This document shows positions 51,863-61,504 of a stretch of DNA of 64,000 nucleotides, one piece after another. Within the stretch, counting starts at the first letter, position 1. Each line of letters begins with the position of its first letter. The translations under genes were made by a program, and so were the position numbers. The DNA lies in assembly GCA_947494705.1 (NCBI GenBank), contig CANLVN010000002.1, positions 806,001 through 870,000 of the forward strand, given 5' to 3'. The notes beneath the pieces were generated by a model, which was not told the origin of the DNA, made no database searches, and saw only the letters and a list, made by a program, of their open reading frames with translations. Source of the DNA: an uncultured Erythrobacter sp. (lineage in GTDB: Bacteria > Pseudomonadota > Alphaproteobacteria > Sphingomonadales > Sphingomonadaceae).

Positions 51863-52631
51863 CGTTCGTCCCGCAACCCTTGCAGGCCGGGTCCTTTGCT
51901 ATCGTGAGTGTCCGCATACCCGGATTCATTCCGTCGAGAATATGCAGCTTGCCCCACATGGGATCGCCGAACCGGCTGGCACCGGTGAGCAACACGCGCA
52001 CCGCCTGCAATGCGGCAAAACTGCCGGCCCATCCTGCCATCGCACCGAGCATCCCGTCTTCAGCGCAGGTGTCGCAGTCTTCCGCGTCGAATGCATCTCC
52101 GACAAAGCAGCGGTAGCATGGCTGACCTGCAAGATGCCCGGCGAAGGCGCCCACCTGGCCCTGGAACCGACCGACCGCAGCGGAGAGAAGCGGCGTGCGT
52201 TCCGCCACGCAGGCATCGGAGACCGCAAGACGTGTGGCGAAATTGTCGGTCCCGTCGAGAACCAGGTCTGCGCCCGCGATTCGGTCGCCCGCGGTTTCCG
52301 GAGTGATGCGGGTGTCGCTGATCTCGATCTGCAGCGCTTCATCGAAATTGGCGAGCCAGCGACGGGCGCTGGTTGCCTTGCCGTGCCCGACATCGCGGGT
52401 GGTGAAGATGGTCTGGCGCTGGAGGTTGGAGACATCGACCACATCGTCATCGACCAGCGTCAGGCGACCGATTCCGGCAGCTGCGAGATATTGCAGCGCG
52501 GGTGAGCCGATACCGCCAAGGCCTATGACGGCGACATGCTTGCCCGCGAGCGCAACCTGACCGGCGCCTCCGATCTCTGGCAGCACGATGTGGCGCGCAA
52601 AGCGATCGAGGCGGGCGGGCGAAAGGCTCAC
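51855..52631 (-). CDS. ThiF/MoeB/HesA family adenylyltransferase
   Basis: GTG start 52631; LDRFARHIVLPEIGGAGQVALAGKHVAVIGLGGIGSPALQYLAAAGIGRLTLVDDDVVDVSNLQRQTIF. Confidence 0.93.
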   Translation of the reverse strand: MSLSPARLDRFARHIVLPEIGGAGQVALAGKHVAVIGLGGIGSPALQYLAAAGIGRLTLVDDDVVDVSNLQRQTIFTTRDVGHGKATSARRWLANFDEALQIEISDTRITPETAGDRIAGADLVLDGTDNFATRLAVSDACVAERTPLLSAAVGRFQGQVGAFAGHLAGQPCYRCFVGDAFDAEDCDTCAEDGMLGAMAGWAGSFAALQAVRVLLTGASRFGDPMWGKLHILDGMNPGMRTLTIAKDPACKGCGTNDG

Positions 52632-53056
52632 GGTTCGTCGGGACTTTCGACGGCACGACGCTCCTGAACGAAGGCGCCGATGCCCCACCACCACAGGAAC
52701 GCGATCACGCCGCCTTTGACCGGCTGGAGCATGGCGATGAGCATTGCGACCGCGACCGGCAGGATGATTGCCAGCGTCAGCCACGCGGACAGGCCGAACG
52801 TGCCGATCATCGCGATAACGACCGGGGCGAGCAGGTGGCCGACCACGAAGATGCCGATATAGGCGGGGAAATCGTCGGCCTGCTGGACCGACCAGTCCTG
52901 CTTGCAAGAAGCGCAGGTGTCGACGGGCTTGAGCCATGCGCGGAACAGCCGGGCCTCGCCGCAACGCGGGCAGGTGCAGCGAACGCCCCTGACGAGCGCT
53001 TGCGCGGCGCTTGCGGGCAGGTCGAACTGTTGTGCGGAAGTCTGTGGTTCACCCAT
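52628..53056 (-). CDS. DUF983 family membrane protein
   Basis: GVRCTCPRCGEARLFRAWLKPVDTCASCKQDWSVQQADDFPAYIGIFVVGHLLAPVVI. Confidence 0.9.
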   Translation of the reverse strand: MGEPQTSAQQFDLPASAAQALVRGVRCTCPRCGEARLFRAWLKPVDTCASCKQDWSVQQADDFPAYIGIFVVGHLLAPVVIAMIGTFGLSAWLTLAIILPVAVAMLIAMLQPVKGGVIAFLWWWGIGAFVQERRAVESPDEP

Positions 53057-53089
53057 GGAGAAGCTGTTGGCAGCATGTGCACAGCCTGT

Positions 53090-53115
53090 CGACAGCCTTG
53101 TGGGCAAGGCTGTCG
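53090..53115. repeat. Perfect inverted repeat downstream of dnaA
   Basis: CGACAGCCTTG-TGGG-CAAGGCTGTCG, 11-bp stem. Confidence 0.8.
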
Positions 53116-53152
53116 ATCAAGCTGTTGAAACGGTGCGTAAGGAGAGTGGAGA

Positions 53153-54610
53153 TCAGCTCTCGAGCTGACGCAGCAGGCTGCGCACATCGCCGTCCATATC
53201 GGCATCGCGCTGGCGCAGGTCCTCGATCAGGCGAACCGCGTGGATAACCGTCGAATGGTCGCGCCCGCCGAACTTGCGTCCGATTTCCGGGTAGGAGCGC
53301 GGGGTCAGGACCTTTGACAGGTACATCGCCACCTGACGCGGGCGAACCACTGCGCGCGCACGCCGCTTGGAGGACATTTCCGACCGATCGATACGGTAGA
53401 ACTGGCAGACTGTGCGCTGGATCTCGTCGATCGTGATCCGGCGACGGTTGGCCGAAAGGATATCGGTGAGCTGCTCCTCTGCGAGTTGCAGCGACACTTC
53501 CTGACCTGTCAGCTGGGCATAGGCGATCAGCTTGTTGAGGCCGCCGACCAGCTCGCGGATATTGCGCGTGATGGTGCGGGCGAGGAAGTCGATGACGTCC
53601 TCTGGAACCGAAAGCGGTGCAAAGCGCGACAGCTTCGATTCGAGGATCTTCTTGCGCAGTTCGATGTCGGCGGCCTGGATATCGGCAACCAGACCCATCG
53701 ACAGGCGCGAGAGCAGGCGCGGTTCGACACCGTCGAGCGCCTGAGGCGCGCGGTCGGCGGCAAAGACCAGTCGCTTGCCTTCGGCCAGCAGCGCGTCGAT
53801 CGTGTAGAGCAGCTCTTCCTGCGCAGACGCCTTGCCGATGATGAACTGGATGTCGTCCACCAGCAGCAGGTCGAAGCTGCGCAGGCGCGCCTTGAACTCG
53901 ATCATCTGGTTGGCTTTGAGCGCCTGGACGAATTCGACCATGAAGCGCTCGGCCGAGCAGTAGAAGATGCGGGCGCGCGGATGCGCCTGCAGGAAAGCGT
54001 GGCCGATGGCGTGCAGAAGGTGCGTCTTGCCCTGTCCGGTCGCAGCCTTGAGATAAAGGGGCGAGAATTGCGGCTGTTCGGTCGCGGCCATGCGCTGTGC
54101 GGCGTTGCAGGCCAGCACGTTGGCTTCGCCAGTGACAAAGGCGGCAAAGGTCAGCGACGGGTCGAGGCCGACGCTCGACGTGAAACCGGCGTCGCCGATC
54201 GTGCCGGCAGCAACCGCAATCGCGCTCGCACCGTCATTGGCCGGACGGCGACCGTCGTCGATGCGAAGCTCGGGCAGCTGGCGGCGGCCCGGGTGCACCT
54301 GGATGTTCACGCGGCGCACGTCGCTGCGCATGATCTTCCATGCGAGCTGCAGCCGGTCGTGGAAGCGATCCTTGACCCAGTTGGCCGAAAATTCAGTGGG
54401 GAGGAACAGGTCGAGAGTGCCCGATTCCTTGTTGATGCTGCCAACCTGGATCGGCTTGATCCACTGGCTGTGCAATTGATGGCCGAGATCTTTTCTGAGC
54501 CCCTGGCTGATATCGGCCCAGTCCGCCGCCAGGTTCACTGCTTCTGCATCTTCCATTAAGTCATCATCCTGACGGCGCGTTGTCCGCGCCTTATTGTCTT
54601 TGTGCAACAT
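53153..54610 (-). CDS. dnaA: Chromosomal replication initiator protein DnaA
   Basis: TGQGKTHLLHAIGHAFLQ; LLVDDIQFIIGKASAQEELLYTIDAL; VRPRQVAMYLSKVLTPRSYPEIGRKFGGRDHSTVIHA; alternative start at 54556. Confidence 0.98.
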   Translation of the reverse strand: MLHKDNKARTTRRQDDDLMEDAEAVNLAADWADISQGLRKDLGHQLHSQWIKPIQVGSINKESGTLDLFLPTEFSANWVKDRFHDRLQLAWKIMRSDVRRVNIQVHPGRRQLPELRIDDGRRPANDGASAIAVAAGTIGDAGFTSSVGLDPSLTFAAFVTGEANVLACNAAQRMAATEQPQFSPLYLKAATGQGKTHLLHAIGHAFLQAHPRARIFYCSAERFMVEFVQALKANQMIEFKARLRSFDLLLVDDIQFIIGKASAQEELLYTIDALLAEGKRLVFAADRAPQALDGVEPRLLSRLSMGLVADIQAADIELRKKILESKLSRFAPLSVPEDVIDFLARTITRNIRELVGGLNKLIAYAQLTGQEVSLQLAEEQLTDILSANRRRITIDEIQRTVCQFYRIDRSEMSSKRRARAVVRPRQVAMYLSKVLTPRSYPEIGRKFGGRDHSTVIHAVRLIEDLRQRDADMDGDVRSLLRQLES

Positions 54611-54876
54611 TGAAACCCCACTACTCTCCTGGCTTCGGAATCGATGTTCCGAAGGGCGACTGAACAATGCGGCAGAGGTCAGTTCACCCACCCACGAAAA
54701 GCGTTCCGCGAGGTGCCCCCTGGCTGCTGAAATGTGTGACCTTCAAGCTGTCCCGTCCCGAAGGTGTCTCTTTTAAAGGCTCGAATGAGATCGAGTGCAA
54801 GGCGGGAAATGCAATAAAACCGAAATAATGTTGTTGACTTGCCGCTAGCCCGCAGACTTGCGTTCAAGTCGTTGAA

Positions 54877-54891
54877 TTAATACATTTTTAA
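54877..54891. promoter_or_regulatory. Putative CtrA-binding site
   Basis: TTAA-TACATTT-TTAA, perfect match to TTAA-N7-TTAA, upstream of dnaA. Confidence 0.6.
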
Positions 54892-54965
54892 TGATTTTCG
54901 CGCGCGAATCGTAGGGATTCCTGACATTCCGCAGGCTGCCAATTGTTGCATCGGTCGCAAATGAA

Positions 54966-54993
54966 AAGGGCCGCGCCAATCGGCACGGCCCTT
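54966..54993 (-). terminator. Rho-independent terminator of rpsT
   Basis: Minus strand AAGGGCCGTGCC-GATT-GGCGCGGCCCTTTTCATTT: 12-bp stem (one G-T wobble) and T tract. Confidence 0.85.
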
Positions 54994-55000
54994 ATCCACA
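54992..55000 (+). promoter_or_regulatory. Consensus DnaA box
   Basis: TTATCCACA, exact match; overlaps rpsT terminator edge. Confidence 0.5.
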
Positions 55001-55055
55001 ATCGCTTAGCGAAACTACTTAGGAAACGCTCACCGGTCGGTCAGCGAACAGCGAA

Positions 55056-55316
55056 TCAGAGCGCTGCGACTCGCTTCGACAAGCGCGACTTTTTCCGCGC
55101 CACGGTGTTCTTGTGCATCACGCCACGGGCCACGCCGCGGTCGAGTTCGGGCTTGGCAGCCTCGAGAGCAGCCTTGGCGGCTTCCTTGTCACCGGCTTCG
55201 ACAGCGGTCTCGACCTTTTTGACGTGGCTGCGGATGCGGCTCATGCGCGCGCCGTTCACTTCGGCACGGGCGTTGTTGCGACGGATGCGTTTGCGGGCTT
55301 GCGGCGAATTGGCCAT
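55056..55316 (-). CDS. rpsT: 30S ribosomal protein bS20
   Basis: [86 protein letters not shown]. Confidence 0.98.
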   Translation of the reverse strand: MANSPQARKRIRRNNARAEVNGARMSRIRSHVKKVETAVEAGDKEAAKAALEAAKPELDRGVARGVMHKNTVARKKSRLSKRVAAL

Positions 55317-55474
55317 ATCTGTGTCTATCTCGCGTCTGTGGATCGCCGCGATGCCGCGGTCGAAATTTCTTGGGTTTGTTAGAATCTGATGGTCGTGGGC
55401 GATTCACCGCCCGAAAGCGCGCCACATAAGCGGCAGGGCCCGCCGGGTCAAGGATTTGCTTGGCCCTGGCGTCG

Positions 55475-56290
55475 TCACTTCTGACAGCGTGGACAATACC
55501 AGGTGCTGCGCCCGCCTTGGACGATCCGCTTTATTACGCCGCCATCGGAGCGCCTACAGGCTTCGCCCGTGCGGCCATAGACATCGAAGCGTGTCGCGAA
55601 GTATCCCAATTCTCCATCGGGAGCAGCGTAATCGCGCAGCGTCGACCCGCCGTCCCTGATCGACGCCTCCAGTACGTTCTTGATGGCCGGGACAAGCCGT
55701 TTCAGTTGCGGCTTGGTCACCTTTCCCGCCTGTTTGGTCGGACGGATGCCGGACCGCCATAGAGCCTCGCACACATAGATATTGCCAAGTCCGGCGACGA
55801 TCCGCTGGTCCAGGAGGCACAGCTTGATGCTCTGCGTCTTACCTTTAAGCGCTGCCTTGAGGTGTTCGGGTGTGAGGTCGGGTCCAAGGGGTTCCGGGCC
55901 CAGTGCGGCGAATTGCGGCCATCGCTCCAGCTCATCTGTCGTGACCATGTCGACCGAGCCGAAGCGGCGCGGGTCGCACAAGGCGAAACGGTGACCGCCC
56001 GCTTCGATCAGCAGATGGTCGTGCCGGTCCGGTAGGTCGGGGTCGATCCGCCAGCGTCCGCTCATCCCGAGATGGAAGATGACCGTCGCATCGCGATCAA
56101 GGTGGATCAGACCGTATTTGGCGCGCCGCGAAAGCCCGGAAACACGAGCTCCGGTCATCACCTGCACCAGTTCAGGCGGGAAGGGGCGGCGCAGATCAGC
56201 GCGGTTCAGGACCACGCGATCTATGCGTTCGCCGTCGAGAAACTTCGCTAGTCCCCGGACCGTTGTTTCGACTTCAGGCAATTCAGGCAT
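55475..56290 (-). CDS. mutM: Formamidopyrimidine-DNA glycosylase
   Basis: MPELPEVETTVRGL N-terminus; C-terminal zinc finger with GRSTWYCPRCQK. Confidence 0.97.
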   Translation of the reverse strand: MPELPEVETTVRGLAKFLDGERIDRVVLNRADLRRPFPPELVQVMTGARVSGLSRRAKYGLIHLDRDATVIFHLGMSGRWRIDPDLPDRHDHLLIEAGGHRFALCDPRRFGSVDMVTTDELERWPQFAALGPEPLGPDLTPEHLKAALKGKTQSIKLCLLDQRIVAGLGNIYVCEALWRSGIRPTKQAGKVTKPQLKRLVPAIKNVLEASIRDGGSTLRDYAAPDGELGYFATRFDVYGRTGEACRRSDGGVIKRIVQGGRSTWYCPRCQK

Positions 56291-56346
56291 CGCAACGCGC
56301 TCTAACACCCTTTCCGCGTCGCACAATTCAATCTAGGGCAACTCGC

Positions 56347-57102
56347 ATGAGCGAACCAAACGACGACACCGTCTCCTTCGGCTACGAGAACGTCAGTCCC
56401 GAGGAAAAGACCCGCCGCGTAGGCGAGGTCTTCACCAGCGTGGCGCAGAAATACGACGTGATGAACGACGCGATGAGCCTCGGCATGCATCGCGGGTGGA
56501 AGGACAGGTTCGTGCGTCGGGTCAAGCCGCAGCCGGGCGAGAACATTCTCGACATGGCGGGTGGCACGGGCGACATCGCGTTCCGGATGGCCGATCGCGG
56601 TGCCAATATCACGGTTGCCGATATCAACCAGGAAATGCTCGACGTTGGCGCACAGCGCGCCATGGAGCGCGACGAGAGCGAAGAGGCAGGCAGCCTCGTC
56701 TTTACCCGGCAAAACGCCGAAGAGGTCGATTTCGCGAGCAATTCCTTCGATGCCTATACGATCGTGTTCGGCATCCGCAACGTGACCTTCAAGGACAAGG
56801 CGCTCGCGGAAGCGCATCGAGTCCTGCGTCCGGGTGGACGGTTCTACTGCATGGAATTCTCGACCACCCAGTGGTCGGGTTTCCGCGAAATATACGATGT
56901 CTATTCCGACCAGCTTCTCCCACGCATGGGACAGATGATTGCCGGCGATGCCGACAGCTATCGCTACCTGGTCGAATCGATCCGCAAGTTTCCCAAGATG
57001 GCCGAATTCGAGAGCATGATCGCCAAGACTGGCTTCGTGAACACGAAGGTCGAAAGCATTCTTGGCGGCGCAGTGGCCATCCACTCGGGCTGGAAAATCT
57101 AG
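56347..57102 (+). CDS. ubiE: Ubiquinone/menaquinone methyltransferase
   Basis: FGYENVSPEEKTRRVGEVFTSVAQKYDVMNDAMSLGMHRGWKDRFV; LDMAGGTGDIAFRM. Confidence 0.97.
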   Translation: MSEPNDDTVSFGYENVSPEEKTRRVGEVFTSVAQKYDVMNDAMSLGMHRGWKDRFVRRVKPQPGENILDMAGGTGDIAFRMADRGANITVADINQEMLDVGAQRAMERDESEEAGSLVFTRQNAEEVDFASNSFDAYTIVFGIRNVTFKDKALAEAHRVLRPGGRFYCMEFSTTQWSGFREIYDVYSDQLLPRMGQMIAGDADSYRYLVESIRKFPKMAEFESMIAKTGFVNTKVESILGGAVAIHSGWKI

Positions 57103-57107
57103 GGCTC

Positions 57108-58667
57108 ATGCCAAGGCCAGCAACGCATCTTTTCCGACTCGCGCGATGGGGCATCACCCTTGCCCGTCGGCGTGCGCTTGTCGGGATAGAGGACGACCCC
57201 AATGCGCCTGCGCAGGTCAGGCGGCTGGCCAGGCTCGCCCGGATCGCGACCCTTACTTCGAAGAGGGGCGAGCGCGATTACGCCGGAGCCTTCCGTGCGA
57301 TCGGGCCTGCGGCGATCAAGCTTGGCCAGTCCCTAGCCACTCGACCGGACCTCGTCGGCGATGAGGCCGCTTACAATCTGCTGAGCTTGCAGGACGACTT
57401 GCCACCGGTGGACTTCAACACGATCCGCAAGGCGATCGAGGCAAGCTTCGACCAGCCGCTCGAATCGCTGTTCGCCGAAATCGACCCCGTTCCTGTCGGT
57501 GCCGCTTCGATCGCTCAGGTTCACCGCGCGACGACCATAGACGGGCGGCAAGTCGCGGTAAAAGTCCTGCGCCCCGGCATACGCGAGAAATTCGCACGCG
57601 ACATCCAGACCTATGAATGGGCCGCTGCGCATGTCGAGGCTATGGGCGGTGAGGCCAGCCGACTGCGCCCGCGCCTGACCATCGCCAACTTCAAGCGGTG
57701 GAGCAATTCCGAACTCGACCTGCGGCGCGAGGCTGCCTCAGCCAGCGAATTGGCCGAGGAAATGTCAGGCGTGGGCGGCTATCGCATCCCGGCCATCGAC
57801 TGGGACCGCACAAATGGGCGCGTGCTTACCATCGAGTGGGTCGATGGGATTAAGATCGCCAACCGGGAACAGCTGATCGCTGCCGGTCACGATCTGGAAA
57901 AACTCGCCGAATGCCTGGTCATCAGCTTCCTGACGCAGGCGATTAGCGCGGGCTTCTTCCACGCCGACATGCATCAGGGAAACCTGTTCGTCGAAAGCGA
58001 CGGGACCATCGTTGCCATCGATTTCGGCATCATGGGGCGCATCGACCGGCGTGCGCGACAGTGGCTCGCGGAAATCCTCTACGGCCTGACGACGGGCAAC
58101 TACCAGCGCGTCGCCGAGATCCATTTCGAGGCGCAATATGTGCCCAGCTATCATTCTGTCGGCGAATTCGCGACTGCCCTGCGCGCGGTTGGCGAGCCGA
58201 TGCGCGGCAAGCCTGTGAAGGAACTCAGCGTCGGGCAGATGCTCGACGGGCTGTTCGCGATTACGCGCGATTTCGACATGCAGACCCAGCCACACCTGCT
58301 GCTGCTGCAAAAGACGATGGTGATGGTCGAGGGTATCGCGACCCAGCTTAATCCCGACATCAACATGTGGGACACCGCAGCGCCCTATGTGCGCAGCTGG
58401 ATTCGTGACGAGCTGGGGCCCGAGGCCGCCGTTGCCGACCGTATCAAGGAAGACACCGAGACACTGTTCCGCCTGCCCGGCCTGATCCGGCGGCTGGAAG
58501 AGAAGTTCCCGCCCAAGGGCGGTGCACCCGAACCTGCGCCGCTTCCTGAAATCAAGCTGATGACCGACCGGCGCGAAGGCTCCGGCGGAGGCTGGCTAGG
58601 CTATTTCGTCGCCGGACTGCTGGGTGCCGGTGCGGTCTACGGGGCCGGGCTCGCAGGCCTGATCTAG
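57108..58667 (+). CDS. ubiB: UbiB-type ABC1/ADCK atypical kinase (ubiquinone biosynthesis)
   Basis: AFRAIGPAAIKLGQSLATRPDLVGDEAAYNLLSLQDDLPP; AAASIAQVHRA-type Ala-rich loop (GAASIAQVHRATT); ADMHQGNLFV; IDFGIMGRI. Confidence 0.96.
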   Translation: MPRPATHLFRLARWGITLARRRALVGIEDDPNAPAQVRRLARLARIATLTSKRGERDYAGAFRAIGPAAIKLGQSLATRPDLVGDEAAYNLLSLQDDLPPVDFNTIRKAIEASFDQPLESLFAEIDPVPVGAASIAQVHRATTIDGRQVAVKVLRPGIREKFARDIQTYEWAAAHVEAMGGEASRLRPRLTIANFKRWSNSELDLRREAASASELAEEMSGVGGYRIPAIDWDRTNGRVLTIEWVDGIKIANREQLIAAGHDLEKLAECLVISFLTQAISAGFFHADMHQGNLFVESDGTIVAIDFGIMGRIDRRARQWLAEILYGLTTGNYQRVAEIHFEAQYVPSYHSVGEFATALRAVGEPMRGKPVKELSVGQMLDGLFAITRDFDMQTQPHLLLLQKTMVMVEGIATQLNPDINMWDTAAPYVRSWIRDELGPEAAVADRIKEDTETLFRLPGLIRRLEEKFPPKGGAPEPAPLPEIKLMTDRREGSGGGWLGYFVAGLLGAGAVYGAGLAGLI

Positions 58668-59068
58668 AAGGTCGAGGACCTCAGTGTAGAGCGGGGCAGC
58701 ACCCGGCTCGCGACCAATGCAACAATGACAGTCAGCGCTTCGACCGCCATCGGGCCGTACCAACCGTCATAGGGTCCATCGACGAACAGGCTGATCGCGC
58801 GCACGATGAAAGTGATGCCGAGCAGCGCGACGGCAATCAGCAAGACATCACCCCTGCGCCGCCACGCGCCGAACAGGAGCGCGCCGCCCGCGACCCAGAA
58901 ATAGGCGGTGAAGTCGGCGCGCAGGCTCGACAGGCCCTGGTTGCCGACCGCTTCGAGACCGAAATCCGGTCCCATCGTCACCGGGTTGGTGAGGAAGCCG
59001 AAGCCGACTCCGACAAGGGCGATCCCCAGCAAAATCAGCGTAAGGCGCAAAAACAAGATCATCTTCAT
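58664..59068 (-). CDS. DUF4345-like small membrane protein
   Basis: LRLTLILLGIALVGVGFGFLTNPVTMGPDFGLEAVGNQGLSSLRADFTAYFWVAGGALLFGAWR. Confidence 0.75.
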   Translation of the reverse strand: MKMILFLRLTLILLGIALVGVGFGFLTNPVTMGPDFGLEAVGNQGLSSLRADFTAYFWVAGGALLFGAWRRRGDVLLIAVALLGITFIVRAISLFVDGPYDGWYGPMAVEALTVIVALVASRVLPRSTLRSSTF

Positions 59069-59225
59069 TTCCCTTCTCTCGTTTCGCCTTATGCAGAGCC
59101 GACCGGCTAAGGACAATCTTAACCATCCTGTCGCAAGGCAAACCCGGGCTTGGCGCGCAACGGGCGGACCGCTAGGAAGGGCCTAAGCGCCTGAACCCAC
59201 GCGCGCAGCAAGGAGTGAAGCGGGA

Positions 59226-60923
59226 ATGAGTTCGAAAGGACCGAAGATCCTTTTGGTCGTGGGCGGCGGGATCGCGGCCTACAAGTCCTGCGAGCTCGTG
59301 CGCCTCATCCGCAAGGGCGGCGGTGATGTCACTTGCGTCGTGACCAAGGGCGGGCAGCAATTCGTCACCCCCATGTCGCTCGCCGCGCTCAGCGAAAACC
59401 AGGTCTATACCAGCCTCTTCGATCTCAAGAACGAGGTCGAGATGGGGCATATCGAATTATCGCGTGAGGCCGACCTCATCGTCGTGTGCCCCGCTACGGC
59501 CGACCTGATGGCGAAGATGGCCGCGGGGATTGCCGACGATCTTGCGACCACACTGATCCTCGCGACGAACAAGCCGGTGATGGCCGTGCCTGCGATGAAC
59601 GTGAAGATGTGGGAGCACGAATCGACGCAGCGCAATGTCGAATGGCTGAAAGATGCAGGCGTTACCGTCATGCACCCCGACGAGGGCTCTATGGCTTGCG
59701 GCGAATTCGGCTACGGTCGTCTGCCCGAACCACACGCCATCTGGCGCGAAATCGCTGCGCATTTCGACATCGAGGTCGAGGACGAAGCCCCTGCGCCGGT
59801 CGCGGCCAACGATCCTGCCGAAATCGAGGCGATCGAACCCGAAGACGAAAGCTCTTCGAGCGGCGGCGGTCTGGGCGGATTGCTTTCCCGCATTATTCCG
59901 CGGTCGACCGACAAACGCAGCGCCGAAGAGATCGAAGCGGAACTCGATGCACTCGGCGAAGAGGAAATGCCCGAAGACTTCGATGCGGAGCAGTTCGAAG
60001 AGGAAGACATCGAGTTCAATCCCGATTTCGAAGGCTCGCCGCTTGCCACGAAGGGCAAGGGCAAGGCAGCACCGCCGATCGATCCCGATGCGCTCAATCA
60101 CGAGGTGGACGACAGGCGCCTTGCTCCCGAAGCATTGCCCGAGGATGACGAAGCGCCCGCGAAACAATCCGCCAAAGCCGCTGCCAAACAGGCAGCTCCT
60201 TCAAAGGCAGAAGCGATCGAGGCAGACGAGGAGGAGGTCGTCGCGGCCAGCGTCGATTCTTCCTACAGGCCGCTCGAAGGTCGCAAGGTGCTGGTGACGG
60301 CTGGGCCCACGTGGGAATCGATCGATCCCGTTCGCTACATCGCCAACCGCTCCAGCGGGAAACAGGGTTTTGCCATCGCCGCCGCCGCCGCCGCATTGGG
60401 GGCAGAGGTTACGCTGGTCGCAGGGCCGGTCGCGCTCAAGACCCCGGCGGGATGCAAGCGCATCGATGTCGAAAGCGCCGAGGAAATGTCGAGCGCAGTG
60501 AAACGCGCCATGCCGGTCGACGCAGCGGTAATGGTCGCGGCGGTCGCAGACTGGCGGCCCAAGGAATATCGTGACGAGAAGATCAAAAAGCGCGGCTCGG
60601 CTCCGCCAGCGCTTATGCTCACCGAAAACCCCGACATCCTCACCAATGTCGCCGCCGGCAGCAACCGGCCCGAACTCGTCATCGGCTTTGCCGCAGAGAC
60701 CGAGAACGTGATCGACAACGCCAAGAAAAAGCGCAAGCGCAAGGCCTGCGACTGGATCGTCGCCAACGACGTGTCGGGCGATGTGATGGGGGGAGATGCC
60801 AATTCGGTCCACATCGTCACCGGTGACGGGGTCGAGAGCCTCGAGAAAATGCCCAAAGGCGACGTCGCCATGGCGCTGGTCGAGCGGCTGGCGAACACGC
60901 TTCAGGCCGAGGCAGCCGAGTGA
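59226..60923 (+). CDS. coaBC: Bifunctional phosphopantothenoylcysteine decarboxylase / phosphopantothenate-cysteine ligase with extended linker
   Basis: Coa[26 protein letters not shown]...[17 protein letters not shown]...[10 protein letters not shown]; Coa[35 protein letters not shown]. Confidence 0.95.
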   Translation: MSSKGPKILLVVGGGIAAYKSCELVRLIRKGGGDVTCVVTKGGQQFVTPMSLAALSENQVYTSLFDLKNEVEMGHIELSREADLIVVCPATADLMAKMAAGIADDLATTLILATNKPVMAVPAMNVKMWEHESTQRNVEWLKDAGVTVMHPDEGSMACGEFGYGRLPEPHAIWREIAAHFDIEVEDEAPAPVAANDPAEIEAIEPEDESSSSGGGLGGLLSRIIPRSTDKRSAEEIEAELDALGEEEMPEDFDAEQFEEEDIEFNPDFEGSPLATKGKGKAAPPIDPDALNHEVDDRRLAPEALPEDDEAPAKQSAKAAAKQAAPSKAEAIEADEEEVVAASVDSSYRPLEGRKVLVTAGPTWESIDPVRYIANRSSGKQGFAIAAAAAALGAEVTLVAGPVALKTPAGCKRIDVESAEEMSSAVKRAMPVDAAVMVAAVADWRPKEYRDEKIKKRGSAPPALMLTENPDILTNVAAGSNRPELVIGFAAETENVIDNAKKKRKRKACDWIVANDVSGDVMGGDANSVHIVTGDGVESLEKMPKGDVAMALVERLANTLQAEAAE

Positions 60924-61405
60924 GTTCTGACAGTCAGGGAGCAGGCGGCAGCGCGTCGGTGAACGTCGAAGTCAAAAGGCTCGCACATGGGGAAGGCCTG
61001 CCTTTGCCTGCCTACGCCACGCACGGCGCGGCCGGCATGGACGTTGTCAGCGCAGAAGACGTGACGATCGCCCCGGGCGCGCGCCATCCCGTCGCGACAG
61101 GTCTGTCTGTGGCAATACCCCAAGGCTATGAAATCCAGGTGCGTCCGCGCTCGGGCCTTGCCTTCAAACACGGCATCACCGTCCCGAATACTCCGGGAAC
61201 GATCGATTCCGATTATCGCGGTGAATTGAAAGTGCTGCTCATCAATCACGGCGATGAGGATTTTGCTATCGCTCGCGGCGATCGCATCGCGCAACTCGTG
61301 CTAGCTCCCGTGGTGCAAGCGGCTTGGGTCCAGGTTGATGAACTGGATACCACGGCGCGGGGCGAGGGCGGCTTCGGTTCGACCGGCGGGCATTCCCGGC
61401 TCTAG
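60920..61405 (+). CDS. dut: dUTP diphosphatase
   Basis: [67 protein letters not shown]. Confidence 0.98.
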   Translation: MSSDSQGAGGSASVNVEVKRLAHGEGLPLPAYATHGAAGMDVVSAEDVTIAPGARHPVATGLSVAIPQGYEIQVRPRSGLAFKHGITVPNTPGTIDSDYRGELKVLLINHGDEDFAIARGDRIAQLVLAPVVQAAWVQVDELDTTARGEGGFGSTGGHSRL

Positions 61406-61437
61406 GCTTTAAGCCGCTATCAGCTTTCCAGAATCAG

Positions 61438-61470
61438 AGAGGGCGGCGCTGATCCCTTGCGCCGCCCTCT
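61438..61470. terminator. Terminator between convergent dut and DUF4136-like gene
   Basis: AGAGGGCGGCGC-N9-GCGCCGCCCTCT perfect 12-bp stem. Confidence 0.75.
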
Positions 61471-61504
61471 TCCCGTCCAGCGGGTGATTGGTGGATGCTC
61501 TCCC

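Noticed and set aside
54780-54960. Calling this AT-rich gap the chromosomal origin
   Set aside because: Only one exact DnaA box and no cluster of boxes or 13-mers evident by eye; kept as a regulatory finding, not an oriC call.
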